A DNA stretch of 64,000 nt from positions 806,001 to 870,000 of the forward strand of contig NZ_JALKAC010000001.1 of assembly GCF_024171645.1 (NCBI RefSeq), in the 5' to 3' direction. The translations under genes and the position numbers were made by a program. The notes under the pieces were generated by a model. It was not told where the DNA came from. It saw nothing but the letters and a program-made list of their open reading frames with translations, and did not search any database. This document shows, one piece after another, positions 34,860 to 44,556 of the stretch. Origin of the DNA: Flavobacterium sp. HSC-32F16. GTDB lineage: Bacteria; Bacteroidota; Bacteroidia; Flavobacteriales; Flavobacteriaceae. Within the stretch, counting starts at the first letter, position 1; the number at the start of each line of letters is the position of its first letter.

Positions 34860-37463
34860 TTATTTTACTTCCTGAGTTTGATTTCTAAAAACCAAATTAC
34901 CATCAAATGCATCCAGTAAGATAATGCTGTCTGTTGTTATATTTCCTGCCAGAATTTCTTTTGACAATTGGTTTAGAACTTCTCTCTGTACTACACGTTT
35001 TACAGGTCTTGCACCAAAATGCGGATCATAACCTTTGTCTGACAAGTAGGCAATTGCTTCTGGAGTTGCATCCATTGTAATTCCTTGAAGCGCCAGCATT
35101 TTTGTAACGCTCTTTAATTGCAGGCTCACAATTTTAGAAATATTATCTATTGTAAGCGGCGTAAACATTACAATTTCGTCAATACGATTTATAAATTCCG
35201 GACGAACGGTTTGTTTCAACAATCCCAGAACTTCGTTTTTAGCGGCTTCTGTAGCTGCCTCAACACTTCCTTTCAGGTTTTCAAATTTTTCCTGAATAAT
35301 ATGACTTCCCATATTCGATGTCATAATAATAATCGTGTTTTTAAAATCGGCAAGACGACCTTTATTATCTGTTAATCGGCCTTCATCAAGAACCTGCAAT
35401 AAAATATTGAATGTATCAGGATGCGCTTTTTCAATTTCATCTAACAAAATTACAGAATATGGTTTTCTACGAACAGCTTCAGTCAATTGACCTCCTTCAT
35501 CATAACCTACATATCCCGGAGGTGCACCAACTAAACGACTTACGCTGTGACGTTCCTGATACTCACTCATATCGATACGTGTCAAGGCATTTTCATCATC
35601 AAAAAGATATTCGGCCAAAGCCTTTGCAAGCTCCGTTTTACCAACTCCTGTGGTTCCTAAAAACAAGAAAGTTCCAACTGGTTTTTTCATATCCTGTAAA
35701 CCAGCACGGCTTCTGCGAACGGCGTCACTCACTGCTTCAATCGCTTCTTCCTGCCCTACTACACGTTTATGTAATTCATCTTCCAGATGCAATAGTTTTT
35801 CCCTTTCCGTTTGAAGCATTTTCATAACTGGAATTCCAGTCCATTTTGCTACAACTTCTGCAATATCTTCACGAGTTACTTCTTCTTTAATAAGAGAATT
35901 TCCAGATTGGTATTCTTGCAATTGTTTCTGTAAAACTTCTTGACGTTCTTGCGCTTCTTTTATTTTTCCGTAACGAATTTCGGCTACTTTTCCATAATCA
36001 CCTTCACGTTCTGCGCGTTCCGCTTCGTATTTAAAATCTTCGATTTCTAGTTTTACAGCCTGAATTCCGTCAACAATATCTTTTTCAGATTTCCATCTTG
36101 CGTAGATTTCGTTGCGTTCTTCTTTCAGGTTTGCCAAATCCATGCGTAAGATTTTCAGTTTATTTTCTTCTTTCTCACGTTTTATGGCTTCAATCTCGAT
36201 TTCTAACTGCATAATTTTACGATCCAAAACATCTAATTCCTCTGGTTTTGAATTGATTTCCATACGAAGTTTAGAAGCCGCTTCGTCCATTAAGTCAATT
36301 GCTTTATCTGGTAAAAAACGATTGGTAATGTAACGCTGTGAAAGCTCAACAGCAGCGATAATCGCTTCATCTTTAATCTGAACTTTATGATGCGTTTCAT
36401 ATTTCTCTTTAATTCCACGTAAAATTGAAATCGCACTTTCAGTATCCGGTTCGTCAATTAATACTTTTTGGAAACGTCTTTCAAGGGCTTTATCTTTTTC
36501 AAAATATTTTTGATATTCATCTAAAGTAGTAGCTCCAATTGCTCTTAACTCACCACGAGCCAAAGCGGGTTTCAGGATGTTGGCCGCATCCATTGCGCCT
36601 TCTCCTCCACCTGCGCCTACAAGCGTGTGAATTTCATCAATAAACAAAACGATATCTCCTTCGGCAGAAGTTACTTCTTTTACCACTGATTTTAAACGCT
36701 CTTCAAATTCTCCTTTGAATTTTGCGCCGGCAATCAACGCTCCCATGTCTAATGAGAAAACGATTTTATCTTTTAAGTTTTCCGGAACATCTCCATCAAC
36801 AATTCTATGAGCTAAACCTTCGGCAATTGCGGTCTTACCCACTCCGGGTTCACCAACAAGCATTGGGTTATTTTTTGTTCTACGGGTTAAAATCTGTAAA
36901 ACACGACGAATTTCTTCGTCACGACCAATAACCGGATCTAATTTTCCTGTTCTTGCTAACTCATTTAAGTTTTTAGCGTATTTATTTAATGAATTATAAG
37001 TTTCTTCGGCCGAAGCTGATGTTACTCTTTCTCCTTTTCGAAGTTCCTCAATTGCTGCTTTCAGCCCTTTTCCGGTAACTCCCTGATCTTTTAAAATTTG
37101 AGAAACTTTGCTTTTTGAATCAAAAATTGCCAGAATTAAATGTTCGATCGAAACGTATTCATCGTTCATTTTTTGTGCAATAATTTCTGCTTCGTTTAAA
37201 GCTTTGTTTGCATCTCTCGAAAGCAGAATATCGCCTCCGGAAACTTTTGGAAAACTCTGAATTGTACTGTCGAGAATTTGTAAAAACAACGGCACATTTA
37301 CATTTAGTTTCTTTAAAATAAATGGTGCTACGTTTTCATCAACTTCAAAAATAGCTTTGAAAATGTGTTCATTTTCAATTTGCTGCTGGCCGTTTCGTTG
37401 TGCTAATTGCTGCGACAACTGTATGGCTTCCTGCGATTTAATAGTAAACTTGTTTATATTCAT
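34860..37463 (-). CDS. clpB: ClpB disaggregase
   Basis: 867 residues, the usual length. This AAA+ hexamer works with DnaK to pull proteins out of aggregates. The order is complete: Clp N-domain (1-145), first ATPase with GEPGVGKTA and [13 protein letters not shown], a coiled-coil middle domain (about 405-525), second ATPase with [16 protein letters not shown] and [11 protein letters not shown], and the C-terminal [13 protein letters not shown]. The start [13 protein letters not shown] fits the family. It is divergent from the bacilliredoxin gene across 207 bases; I saw no recognisable heat-shock operator there. Confidence 0.97.
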   Translation of the reverse strand: MNINKFTIKSQEAIQLSQQLAQRNGQQQIENEHIFKAIFEVDENVAPFILKKLNVNVPLFLQILDSTIQSFPKVSGGDILLSRDANKALNEAEIIAQKMNDEYVSIEHLILAIFDSKSKVSQILKDQGVTGKGLKAAIEELRKGERVTSASAEETYNSLNKYAKNLNELARTGKLDPVIGRDEEIRRVLQILTRRTKNNPMLVGEPGVGKTAIAEGLAHRIVDGDVPENLKDKIVFSLDMGALIAGAKFKGEFEERLKSVVKEVTSAEGDIVLFIDEIHTLVGAGGGEGAMDAANILKPALARGELRAIGATTLDEYQKYFEKDKALERRFQKVLIDEPDTESAISILRGIKEKYETHHKVQIKDEAIIAAVELSQRYITNRFLPDKAIDLMDEAASKLRMEINSKPEELDVLDRKIMQLEIEIEAIKREKEENKLKILRMDLANLKEERNEIYARWKSEKDIVDGIQAVKLEIEDFKYEAERAEREGDYGKVAEIRYGKIKEAQERQEVLQKQLQEYQSGNSLIKEEVTREDIAEVVAKWTGIPVMKMLQTEREKLLHLEDELHKRVVGQEEAIEAVSDAVRRSRAGLQDMKKPVGTFLFLGTTGVGKTELAKALAEYLFDDENALTRIDMSEYQERHSVSRLVGAPPGYVGYDEGGQLTEAVRRKPYSVILLDEIEKAHPDTFNILLQVLDEGRLTDNKGRLADFKNTIIIMTSNMGSHIIQEKFENLKGSVEAATEAAKNEVLGLLKQTVRPEFINRIDEIVMFTPLTIDNISKIVSLQLKSVTKMLALQGITMDATPEAIAYLSDKGYDPHFGARPVKRVVQREVLNQLSKEILAGNITTDSIILLDAFDGNLVFRNQTQEVK

Positions 37464-37670
37464 ATTTTTTCGATTTGATTGATTTTTTTGTTTGAAATAT
37501 TCGATTACATTAAAGTTACAATTTATTGAGATACATTTTTAACTCAAAATAATCTAACTTTGTACTGGAATAAACAAATTATATTCCATAACAAAAATAA
37601 AGACAAAATGACATTAAAAACGTGATTTTTATCATTTTAAGATGTCAAAAAGTCATAAAATCAGCCAAAT

Positions 37671-38060
37671 ATGAGTTTTTTTAATTCAATCTTCGGAAGT
37701 TCAGAGAACTCAGAAGCTTCACAAAGTAAAGTAAACTGGACAGAATTAACTGATATTCTTCAGTTAATGGAAATAGAAGCTATTTCTAATACAAAGCCGG
37801 TTGTTATTTTTAAACACAGTACAAGATGCAGTATCAGCCGTATGTCACTAAAACAATTTGAAAGAGATTTTGATCTTGAAGGTGTTGTTGATGCTTATTT
37901 TTTAGATTTAATCGCTCATAGAGATATTTCAAATGAAATTGCCAGCAAATTTGGCGTTTATCATGAATCGCCTCAATTGATTTTAATTAAAAACGGAAAA
38001 GCTGTCTACAATGTTTCGCATAGCGATATTGATGCTGAAGCTTTAAAAAGTAAAGTTTAA
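37671..38060 (+). CDS. ytxJ: Bacilliredoxin YtxJ/BrxC-like protein
   Basis: 129 residues with a thioredoxin-like fold. The motif HSTRCSISRMSLKQFE carries the single active-site Cys (TxCxIS form), and FGVYHESPQLILIKNGK is the cis-Pro region. Relatives reduce mixed disulfides between proteins and bacillithiol, a thiol made by many Flavobacteriia. A CxxC partner site is absent, as expected for this branch. It probably forms an operon with the HD hydrolase starting 16 bases later. Confidence 0.85.
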   Translation: MSFFNSIFGSSENSEASQSKVNWTELTDILQLMEIEAISNTKPVVIFKHSTRCSISRMSLKQFERDFDLEGVVDAYFLDLIAHRDISNEIASKFGVYHESPQLILIKNGKAVYNVSHSDIDAEALKSKV

Positions 38061-38076
38061 TTCTAAAATTAATTGA

Positions 38077-38619
38077 ATGGATGTTCAAACGGCTTACCAA
38101 AAAACAATAATTTTTGCGACAATAAAACATTTAGAAAATAATCAGACTATTACTGATTCTAATCTTCCTTATGTTATTCATTTGAGCAATGTTACGATGG
38201 AAATTTTAATTGCATCGAATAACACTGAAAATTTTGATTTAAATTTTGCAACTCAGGTTGCTTTACTTCATGATACTCTGGAAGATACCAATACTACATT
38301 TGAGGAATTGGAACGTGAATTTGGACTTGAAATTGCCGAAGGAGTTTCTGCACTTACAAAAAACAGCGATTTACCTAAAGAAGAAAAAATGCTGGATAGT
38401 TTAACCAGAATTTCGAAACTTAAAAAAGAAGTTTGGGCAGTTAAGTTAGCAGACAGAATTACCAATTTACAGAAACCTCCAAAAACCTGGGACAATCTTA
38501 AAAGAAGAAATTATAAAGCTGAAGCCGCAATTATTTTAGAAAAATTAAAGGGAGGCAACGCTTACTTAGAAAATCGATTACACACTAAAATAGAAGAATA
38601 CGAACAATATCTTGATTAA
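38077..38619 (+). CDS. Stand-alone HD hydrolase, MESH1-like
   Basis: 180 residues. The HD motif VALLHDTLEDTNTTFEELEREFG and the later VKLADRITNLQKP match the hydrolase half of RelA/SpoT and the small alarmone hydrolases, here without synthetase or regulatory domains. It may cleave (p)ppGpp or a related pyrophosphorylated nucleotide; animal MESH1 also removes phosphate from NADPH. It follows the bacilliredoxin gene by 16 bases, which hints at a redox-stress setting. Catalysis is inferred from motifs only. Confidence 0.8.
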   Translation: MDVQTAYQKTIIFATIKHLENNQTITDSNLPYVIHLSNVTMEILIASNNTENFDLNFATQVALLHDTLEDTNTTFEELEREFGLEIAEGVSALTKNSDLPKEEKMLDSLTRISKLKKEVWAVKLADRITNLQKPPKTWDNLKRRNYKAEAAIILEKLKGGNAYLENRLHTKIEEYEQYLD

Positions 38620-38635
38620 GATTCTTCCTGAAAAC

Positions 38636-38668
38636 AAAAAACGCTGAATTTTTAATTCAGCGTTTTTT
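38636..38668. terminator. Bidirectional terminator between convergent genes
   Basis: AAAAAACGCTGAAT, short loop, ATTCAGCGTTTTTT: A-run and T-run on both sides of one strong stem, between the HD hydrolase gene and the minus-strand membrane gene. Confidence 0.85.
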
Positions 38669-38691
38669 GTTTATAAACTTTTTATAATTAA

Positions 38692-39864
38692 TCAAAAGCT
38701 TTCTCCAGATCCGCCTCCGCTGAATCCTCCTCCTCCAAAATCCATTGGCGATTCGGTTTTTATTTCTGGTTTAAGTCCTAAAGACGAGGCTACAATCAAG
38801 GTTTGAGCATCAAGAATAGTATTTGAATGTTTTATTCTGTCTGGTTTAAAAGTCAATCCTGATTCTTTATTTTTTAATTTTTGAATAGAAAAATAAGCAA
38901 TTGCAAACATTATTAATCCGCCAAGAGTTAATGCAGCTTCAATTGGCAGAACTGAATAATAAAATCGGATTGTAAATACCGTAAAAGCTATTGTGGCAAA
39001 ACTAATCCATAGCATGATTCTATTTTTCGTTTTTAATGCCTGAACTAAATACACAATCGGGACAATAAACGTAAAAGCATAAAAGAAATAAGAAAACGGA
39101 ATATCCTGCCCCGGCTGAACATCTACCCCTAAAAGTTCTGATGACAGCTCTCTTACTACCAAATAATTGCAGGAAAGATAAAACAGAATCAAACAGAAAC
39201 TATTAGCTAATACTAATCCGTTATAATAATAAACTTCTTTTAAATGATTAATTTTCTGTTTGGTAAAGAAATAAAAACCTCCTGAAACCAGCATTACCAC
39301 AAAAGGCAGAATCGTTTTACCAACGTCTCCAATCTCAAACATTCCGAAAAATAATACCGCAGCAGAAGCCAAACAAAAAACCAGCATAGACATTAAATGC
39401 AAATATCTTTTATAAGCAATAAACGAAGCAATCGCCACAAAAACAGCAGGCACAATTCCGGTATTGTAATTTTCTGTTGAAAGGGTTACTGCAATACCCA
39501 GATTTAAAATTCCGCCTAAAATAAAAGCATCGTCCAAACCATGATTATGATATTTTTGATTGGACAGCAATTCAGCTCCAACAAAACCAATAATAGCAAA
39601 AAGATAAAGGCAGACTTTCAAAAATGAATCTGATGCACCGCTAAAGCCTATAAGTGCAATAACACCACAAATAGAGGAGTAAAGGAATGATCCAAGCAAA
39701 AAGAATCCAATACGGACTAAAATATTACTTTGACTATTAAAAGACGGAAGTTCCTTTTTAATCAGTTTTTTTTGTTCTTTGCTTATAAAACCTCCGTTTT
39801 CAAGATTTTCAGCTTCGTCAATTAAAACTGAATTGTTTAATAAATTTTTATCATGTACTATCAT
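38692..39864 (-). CDS. Polytopic membrane protein with Gly-rich tail (DUF2157-like)
   Basis: 390 residues. A cytoplasmic helix-rich start (LIDEAENLENGGFISKEQKKLIKKEL) resembles that of the upstream neighbour and of DUF2157. About ten membrane helices follow. The last 15 residues are GGGGFSGGGSGESF, like the low-complexity tails of TPM-domain membrane proteins. Its ATG overlaps the upstream stop by four bases, so the two are translationally coupled and probably form a complex. The role is unknown. Confidence 0.65.
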   Translation of the reverse strand: MIVHDKNLLNNSVLIDEAENLENGGFISKEQKKLIKKELPSFNSQSNILVRIGFFLLGSFLYSSICGVIALIGFSGASDSFLKVCLYLFAIIGFVGAELLSNQKYHNHGLDDAFILGGILNLGIAVTLSTENYNTGIVPAVFVAIASFIAYKRYLHLMSMLVFCLASAAVLFFGMFEIGDVGKTILPFVVMLVSGGFYFFTKQKINHLKEVYYYNGLVLANSFCLILFYLSCNYLVVRELSSELLGVDVQPGQDIPFSYFFYAFTFIVPIVYLVQALKTKNRIMLWISFATIAFTVFTIRFYYSVLPIEAALTLGGLIMFAIAYFSIQKLKNKESGLTFKPDRIKHSNTILDAQTLIVASSLGLKPEIKTESPMDFGGGGFSGGGSGESF

Positions 39865-40865
39865 TTTACAATCTCTCTATTAAAATTTTTAATCAGTTTT
39901 ATAAAAATCACAATTGAACCAATGAAATAAATTGGAAGCAGAAGAATAAATAACTGCCAAATATCACTAAAATCAACACGTTCAAAGATTCTAAACAGAA
40001 AAACATTTATACCTGTAAAAGCGTAAATAATCATAAAAACATAAAGAGACATTGATTTTAACTGATGGCTGATTTTGTAAAAGTAAACCGAAGAAGCTAT
40101 AAGAAATACTGTAAAAAGAAGCCACGAACTGTAATAGTCATAATAATCAGCCATTTTAACAATAGAAGCAATGCTAATAATATGCAGTGCAAATGTGAGA
40201 TAGATTATGGCAAAATGTGTCTTCAAGTTAATTCTGAAACTATAAACGGTCCATAAAATAAGTAAAGCTCCAAGCATAACAGCCGAATAACTTAAACTTT
40301 TATAAGCTAAAATACTGCTTTCGTTAAATATATCCTGCGGTGTTACCGAAAGTCCGATGTATGCTGCCAAACCTGTAACCGCAATTGTGAGTACACTTTT
40401 GTTATCAAAATAATAGGCACAAACAAAACTGACAATTGTTGGAACGAGAGTTGCAAGTCCATAATGTGTTCCGAAGGCTTCATACTGAAATTGAAGATAA
40501 CCTATAAAAATACAGGTAAGAACATTGGCTGTTAAGACCAAATACTCTAAAAAAGGACTTTCGAATGTGGTTTCTGTTTTTTGAAAACCTTTAGAATTTT
40601 TAAAACAGTAATAAAAACAACCGCAAATTGCAATAAACAAAATGGCAAGCAAGGCAATATGACTAATGCTGTCAATATTATCGTAGATAAGAATTCCAAT
40701 TCCGGAAGTAAACATTAAAACTGAAATCGAAAGCAGTAATTTCAATTCTACATTTAAAGAAAAAATATTGAGATTTCGATACTCCTTAATTTCCTCAAAC
40801 TGATTCTCGGTTATTAATTTTTTATCATAAAGAGCTTGAGATCCCTGTTCGTCAAATTGCGTCAT
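39861..40865 (-). CDS. DUF2157-like polytopic membrane protein
   Basis: 334 residues. The N-terminal cytoplasmic part (ALYDKKLITENQFEEIKEYRNLNIFSLNVELKLLLSISVLMFTSGIGILIYDN) fits DUF2157, followed by about nine membrane helices. The next gene starts within its stop codon. Similar paired membrane genes occur in Bacteroidota without known function; the shared N-terminal design suggests an old duplication. Confidence 0.7.
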   Translation of the reverse strand: MTQFDEQGSQALYDKKLITENQFEEIKEYRNLNIFSLNVELKLLLSISVLMFTSGIGILIYDNIDSISHIALLAILFIAICGCFYYCFKNSKGFQKTETTFESPFLEYLVLTANVLTCIFIGYLQFQYEAFGTHYGLATLVPTIVSFVCAYYFDNKSVLTIAVTGLAAYIGLSVTPQDIFNESSILAYKSLSYSAVMLGALLILWTVYSFRINLKTHFAIIYLTFALHIISIASIVKMADYYDYYSSWLLFTVFLIASSVYFYKISHQLKSMSLYVFMIIYAFTGINVFLFRIFERVDFSDIWQLFILLLPIYFIGSIVIFIKLIKNFNREIVK

Positions 40866-40950
40866 ATTTTTGTTTTAAAAATGATCAATTCTCAAATTTA
40901 GAGAATTAGGCCGGATTTTCTTAAAGTATGAATACTTATTTTAGTTAAAT

Positions 40951-40983
40951 AAAAAAACCGATTTGTATTCGTTACAAATCGGC
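40951..40983 (-). terminator. Terminator of the arginine operon after argH
   Basis: Minus strand CCGATTTGTAACGAATACAAATCGG forms a stem (CCGATTTGTA/TACAAATCGG) followed by TTTTTTT, 25 bases past the argH stop. Confidence 0.85.
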
Positions 40984-41008
40984 TTAAAATTATTTAAAGA
41001 ATAAACTT

Positions 41009-42289
41009 TTAGAAAGCAGTTTTCATTTTATCTTTAATAGCGTCAAGGCATAAATTATTAATACTGCCTTCGTGCGTGTGTTTTGTTTGTTTTGGAGATT
41101 TGTATGTTCCTGCTTCCAATTGTTCTGCAACGGCTTTGTAAGCATCTCTAAACGGCATTCCTTCCACAACCATTTCATTTAAAGTGTCAACTGTAAACAA
41201 ATAATCGTATTTTTTATCTTCTAAAATATGATCTTTAACTGTAATATCTTTAATCGAAAATATAGCAATATCCAAACAAGCTTTCAGGTTTTGAATTGCC
41301 GGAAACAAGCCTTCTTTTAAAAGCTGTAAATCTCTGTGATATCCGCTTGGAAGATTATTAGTGATCAGGGTGATTTCGTACGGAAGCGCTTGAATCTTAT
41401 TGCATTTTCCTCTGATTAATTCAAAAACATCAGGATTCTTTTTATGAGGCATAATGCTCGAACCTGTTGTAAGATGCGCCGGAAGACCAATAAAATCAAA
41501 ATTCTGGCTCATATACAGACAAACGTCCATTGCAAATTTTGATAACGTTCCTGCAACACTTGTCATGGCAAAAGCAACTGTTTTTTCTGCTTTTCCACGG
41601 CTCATTTGTGCGGCAACGGCATTATATTTTAAAGTTTCAAAACCTAATTCCTGTGTTGTAAATGTTCTGTTGATTGGAAATGAACTTCCGTAACCCGCAG
41701 CAGATCCTAACGGATTCTGGTCTACAATTTTTGAAGCGGCATTTAACATCGTAATATCATCAATTAAACTTTCTGCGTAAGCAGAAAACCACATTCCGAA
41801 TGATGATGGCATCGCGATTTGCAAATGTGTATATCCTGGCAGTAATACATTTTGATGTTTTTCTGCCGATTCCATTAACAAGTCAAACAATGTTTTTACC
41901 TGTTCTTTTATCGCTTTTAATTCGTCTTTCAAATACAAATGAACATCAACTAAAACCTGATCGTTACGAGAACGTGCGGTGTGGATTTTCTTTCCTGCAT
42001 CGCCTAATTTTGCCGTAAGAAGATATTCTATTTTAGAATGTACGTCTTCGAAACTGTCTTCGATTTCGAAATCCCCAACTACGATATCGGCTATGATTTC
42101 GTTTAATGCATCAACTAAAGAAGTTGTTTCTTCAGCAGTAAGCAAACCAATTTGTCCTAACATTTTGGCGTGAGCGATTGAACCTAAAGCATCGTATTTT
42201 GCTAAAACTAAATCCAGTTCACGATCGTTTCCAACTGTGAATTGCTCGATTTGTTTATCTGTTGGTATTCCTTTTTCCCAAAGTTTCAT
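41009..42289 (-). CDS. argH: Argininosuccinate lyase
   Basis: 426 residues. It splits argininosuccinate into arginine and fumarate, the last step of the pathway. Motifs: DVHSKIEYLLT, HTARSRNDQVLVDVHLYLKDEL, PGYTHLQIAMPSSFGMWF, and the superfamily signature GSSIMPHKKNPDVFELIRGK with the catalytic Ser. It is somewhat shorter than the E. coli enzyme (457) at the C-terminus, as in other Bacteroidota. It is the last gene of the arg-pro operon, followed by a strong terminator, and is separated from argE by a hairpin-forming 59-base gap. Confidence 0.96.
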   Translation of the reverse strand: MKLWEKGIPTDKQIEQFTVGNDRELDLVLAKYDALGSIAHAKMLGQIGLLTAEETTSLVDALNEIIADIVVGDFEIEDSFEDVHSKIEYLLTAKLGDAGKKIHTARSRNDQVLVDVHLYLKDELKAIKEQVKTLFDLLMESAEKHQNVLLPGYTHLQIAMPSSFGMWFSAYAESLIDDITMLNAASKIVDQNPLGSAAGYGSSFPINRTFTTQELGFETLKYNAVAAQMSRGKAEKTVAFAMTSVAGTLSKFAMDVCLYMSQNFDFIGLPAHLTTGSSIMPHKKNPDVFELIRGKCNKIQALPYEITLITNNLPSGYHRDLQLLKEGLFPAIQNLKACLDIAIFSIKDITVKDHILEDKKYDYLFTVDTLNEMVVEGMPFRDAYKAVAEQLEAGTYKSPKQTKHTHEGSINNLCLDAIKDKMKTAF

Positions 42290-42304
42290 AGGTACTATTT
42301 TTAG

Positions 42305-42337
42305 AAACCCGACAGGTTTTAAAAATCTGTCGGGTTT
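42305..42337 (-). terminator. Hairpin between argE and argH
   Basis: AAACCCGACA and TGTCGGGTTT (arms 42305-42314 and 42328-42337) form a perfect ten-pair stem in the intercistronic gap. On the minus strand it is followed by CTAAAAATAG rather than a U-run, so it may be a weak terminator, a processing site or a stability element for the upstream transcript. Confidence 0.5.
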
Positions 42338-42348
42338 AATTCATTTAA

Positions 42349-43419
42349 TTATAATTTAAAGAAATCAGTTAGTATTTTAATATACAAGTCGACTCCTTCT
42401 TCAATTTCATTTACAAAAATAAATTCATCTGCCGAATGCGAACGCAACGTTTCTCCTGGTCCTAATTTTAAAGACTGACAGCTCAATACTGACTGATCTG
42501 AAAGTGTTGGCGAACCATACGTTGTTCTTCCTAAAGCAATTCCTGCCTGAACTAAACCATGCGCAACTGGAATAGACGATGCATTTAAATGCATAGATCT
42601 TGGCGTTACTTCGGCATTTACATTTGCTTTAACCACTTCCAAAATCTCAGTATTTGTATAACGGTCTGTTACACGAATGTCTACCACCAAATCACATTCC
42701 GAAGGTACAACGTTATGCTGTTTTCCTGCATTGATCTGTGTTACGGTCATTTTTACAGGGCCTAAAACGTCTGAGATTTTGTCGAATTTATAGTTTTTAA
42801 ACCATTCCATCACTGGAATTGATTTATATAATGCATTATCGTCGTTTTGATGCGCGGCGTGGCTTGCGGTTCCTTTTACTTTTACATCAAGAACCAATAA
42901 ACCTTTTTCGGCAACCGCTAATTGCATTAAAGTTGGTTCTCCAACAATCGCACAATCTAATTCTGGTAAATGCTTTAAAACACTGTTTAAACCATTTTTC
43001 CCGCTGCTTTCTTCTTCGGCGGAAGCTACAATTACAATGTTATGCGAAAGATTCTGATTTTCGTAGAAATGAACAAAAGTTGCTAATAAAGAAACTAAAC
43101 ATCCACCTGCGTCATTACTTCCTAATCCGAATAATTTTCCATCTTTTTCGATCGCTTTAAACGGATCATTTGTGTAAGCCTGATTTGGTCGTACAGTATC
43201 GTGATGTGAGTTTAGTAAAAGTGTTGGTTTATTTTCGTCGAAATATTTGTTGAAAGCCCACACATTATTGTTTTCTCTCTTGAAAGGAATCTCATTTTGA
43301 TTGAACCAATTTTCGATTAAAAGGGCTGTTTGGTCTTCTTCACTAGAAAATGAAGGGGTTTCGATTAAGCTTTTTAATAAACTAATTGCTTCTTGGGTAA
43401 GCGTTGCAATATTTTTCAT
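42349..43419 (-). CDS. argE: M20 deacylase of arginine synthesis (ArgE-like)
   Basis: 356 residues from the ATG at 43419 (MKNIATLTQEAISLLKSLIETPSFSSEE has this start); the upstream extension begins with GTG inside repeat DNA. Metal-binding motifs of M20 peptidases are present: LLNSHHDTVRP, GLGSNDAGGCLVS, ASAEEESSGKNG and AIVGEPT. In pathways with an acylornithine carbamoyltransferase this enzyme removes the acyl group from acylcitrulline rather than from acylornithine. Whether the acyl is acetyl or succinyl is discussed under argF'. It lies between argB and argH. Confidence 0.88.
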   Translation of the reverse strand: MKNIATLTQEAISLLKSLIETPSFSSEEDQTALLIENWFNQNEIPFKRENNNVWAFNKYFDENKPTLLLNSHHDTVRPNQAYTNDPFKAIEKDGKLFGLGSNDAGGCLVSLLATFVHFYENQNLSHNIVIVASAEEESSGKNGLNSVLKHLPELDCAIVGEPTLMQLAVAEKGLLVLDVKVKGTASHAAHQNDDNALYKSIPVMEWFKNYKFDKISDVLGPVKMTVTQINAGKQHNVVPSECDLVVDIRVTDRYTNTEILEVVKANVNAEVTPRSMHLNASSIPVAHGLVQAGIALGRTTYGSPTLSDQSVLSCQSLKLGPGETLRSHSADEFIFVNEIEEGVDLYIKILTDFFKL

Positions 43420-43466
43420 AGTTATGGTTTCTTTGCCACGAAGGCTCGAAGTCACAAAGTTTTTAA

Positions 43467-43680
43467 TTAAATCTGTGACATTTTTTATTTGCGCAAATTT
43501 CTAAAATTAAATTCTAAAAGCACTGCGCAGTTGTGTTTTTTTGCCACTAATTGCACGAATTTTCACAAATTATTTTTTTGTGACAGATTTAAAATCAAAA
43601 TAAACTTTTTAATGTAAGTCTAAAATTATTTTCTCTTTTAACAGCAAAAATTAGTGTCAATTCTTGTAATTCGTGCCAAC
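43467..43680. repeat. Repeat-rich gap between argB and argE
   Basis: Contains wording shared with the palindrome at 8711-8875 (gccactaattgcacgaattt near 43550 and gtaattcgtgccaac near 43665). An imperfect inverted repeat (aaatctgtgaca near 43467 against tgtgacagattt near 43581) frames part of it. The argE-proximal side reads gccacgaaggctcgaag, similar to gccacgaaggcgctaagg at 46367-46385. Confidence 0.5.
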
Positions 43681-43685
43681 ATCTT

Positions 43686-44462
43686 TTATAACGTAATTGT
43701 TGTGTGCAGAACATCTGGATTTTGGAGCATTTTATGATGCCCAATTTTGATTTTCTGTACACCTCTTGATAAACTATTGAAACAGTTATCCAGTTTCGGA
43801 ATCATTCCGGAATGGATTACTTTTTCTTCTTTTAGCTTTTTATATAATGTTTCGTTTATTTCTGTAATTACAGATGAATCATCTTCTGAATCTTGTAAAA
43901 CACCTTGTTTTTCAAAACAATATGTCAGCGTCACATCAAAAACTTCCGATAATGCAATTGATAATTCGCTTGCAATCGTATCAGCATTTGTGTTTAGTAA
44001 TTGTCCGTTTTTATCATGCGTAATCGCGCAGAAAACAGGAACAACTCCAGCTTCTAATAAAGTGGCCAATAATTTGGTGTTCACTTGTTTTACATCGCCT
44101 ACAAATCCGTAATCAATAGTTGGATGATTTCTTTTTACAGATTGAATCAAATTACCGTCAGCTCCAGAAAAACCAATGGCGTTGTTGTCCTTGGCCTGCA
44201 ATTGCGCTACAATATGTTTGTTGATTTGTCCCGCGTAAATCATGACTACAACGTCCAGCATTGGAGCATCTGTAATTCGGCGTCCGTCAATCATCTGCGG
44301 AACCAAACCGATACTCTGCGCCATTTTTGTAGCCGATTTTCCACCGCCGTGAACTAAAACTTTATAGCCTTCAATTTTAGAAAAATCGGTTAAAAATTGT
44401 TCTAACTCTGCTGGATTATCGATGATGTTTCCACCTATTTTTATTACGGTAACTTTTTTCAT
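43686..44462 (-). CDS. argB: N-acylglutamate kinase (acetylglutamate kinase family)
   Basis: 258 residues. It phosphorylates the acylated glutamate, the second step of the pathway. Motifs: VIKIGGNIIDNP with the catalytic Lys, KVLVHGGGKSATKMAQ, PQMIDGRRITDAPMLDVVVMIYAGQINK, NADTIASELSIAL and SGMIPKLDN. There is no N-terminal helix of the kind linked to arginine feedback in hexameric kinases, so feedback inhibition here is uncertain. If the pathway uses succinyl groups, the substrate would be N-succinylglutamate. Confidence 0.92.
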   Translation of the reverse strand: MKKVTVIKIGGNIIDNPAELEQFLTDFSKIEGYKVLVHGGGKSATKMAQSIGLVPQMIDGRRITDAPMLDVVVMIYAGQINKHIVAQLQAKDNNAIGFSGADGNLIQSVKRNHPTIDYGFVGDVKQVNTKLLATLLEAGVVPVFCAITHDKNGQLLNTNADTIASELSIALSEVFDVTLTYCFEKQGVLQDSEDDSSVITEINETLYKKLKEEKVIHSGMIPKLDNCFNSLSRGVQKIKIGHHKMLQNPDVLHTTITL

Positions 44463-44464
44463 GA

Positions 44465-44550
44465 GGTTCTAAGGGACTAAGGTTCTAAGGGACTAAGGTT
44501 TTTGTTCAGCAGTTTCTTAGCATCTCAGAAACTTAGAACCTTAGCACCTC
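44465..44550. repeat. Tandem direct repeat and dyad between argF' and argB
   Basis: ggttctaagggactaa occurs twice head to tail at 44465-44480 and 44481-44496. A partly complementary stretch cttagaaccttagcacctc follows at 44532-44550, so the gap can form a hairpin in more than one register. Confidence 0.6.
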
Positions 44551-44556
44551 AAAAAA

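Noticed and set aside
35411..35827. 138-codon plus-strand frame inside clpB
   Set aside because: It is antisense to conserved ATPase motifs; length is explained by codon constraints of clpB.
37464..37670. Heat-shock operator between clpB and the bacilliredoxin gene
   Set aside because: No CIRCE-like or other recognisable operator was found; only a weak TGACAT/ATGTCA dyad near 37608-37645.
43420..43455. Longer GTG start for ArgE
   Set aside because: It lies in repeat-like DNA (gccacgaaggctcgaag), and family members start at the ATG at 43419.
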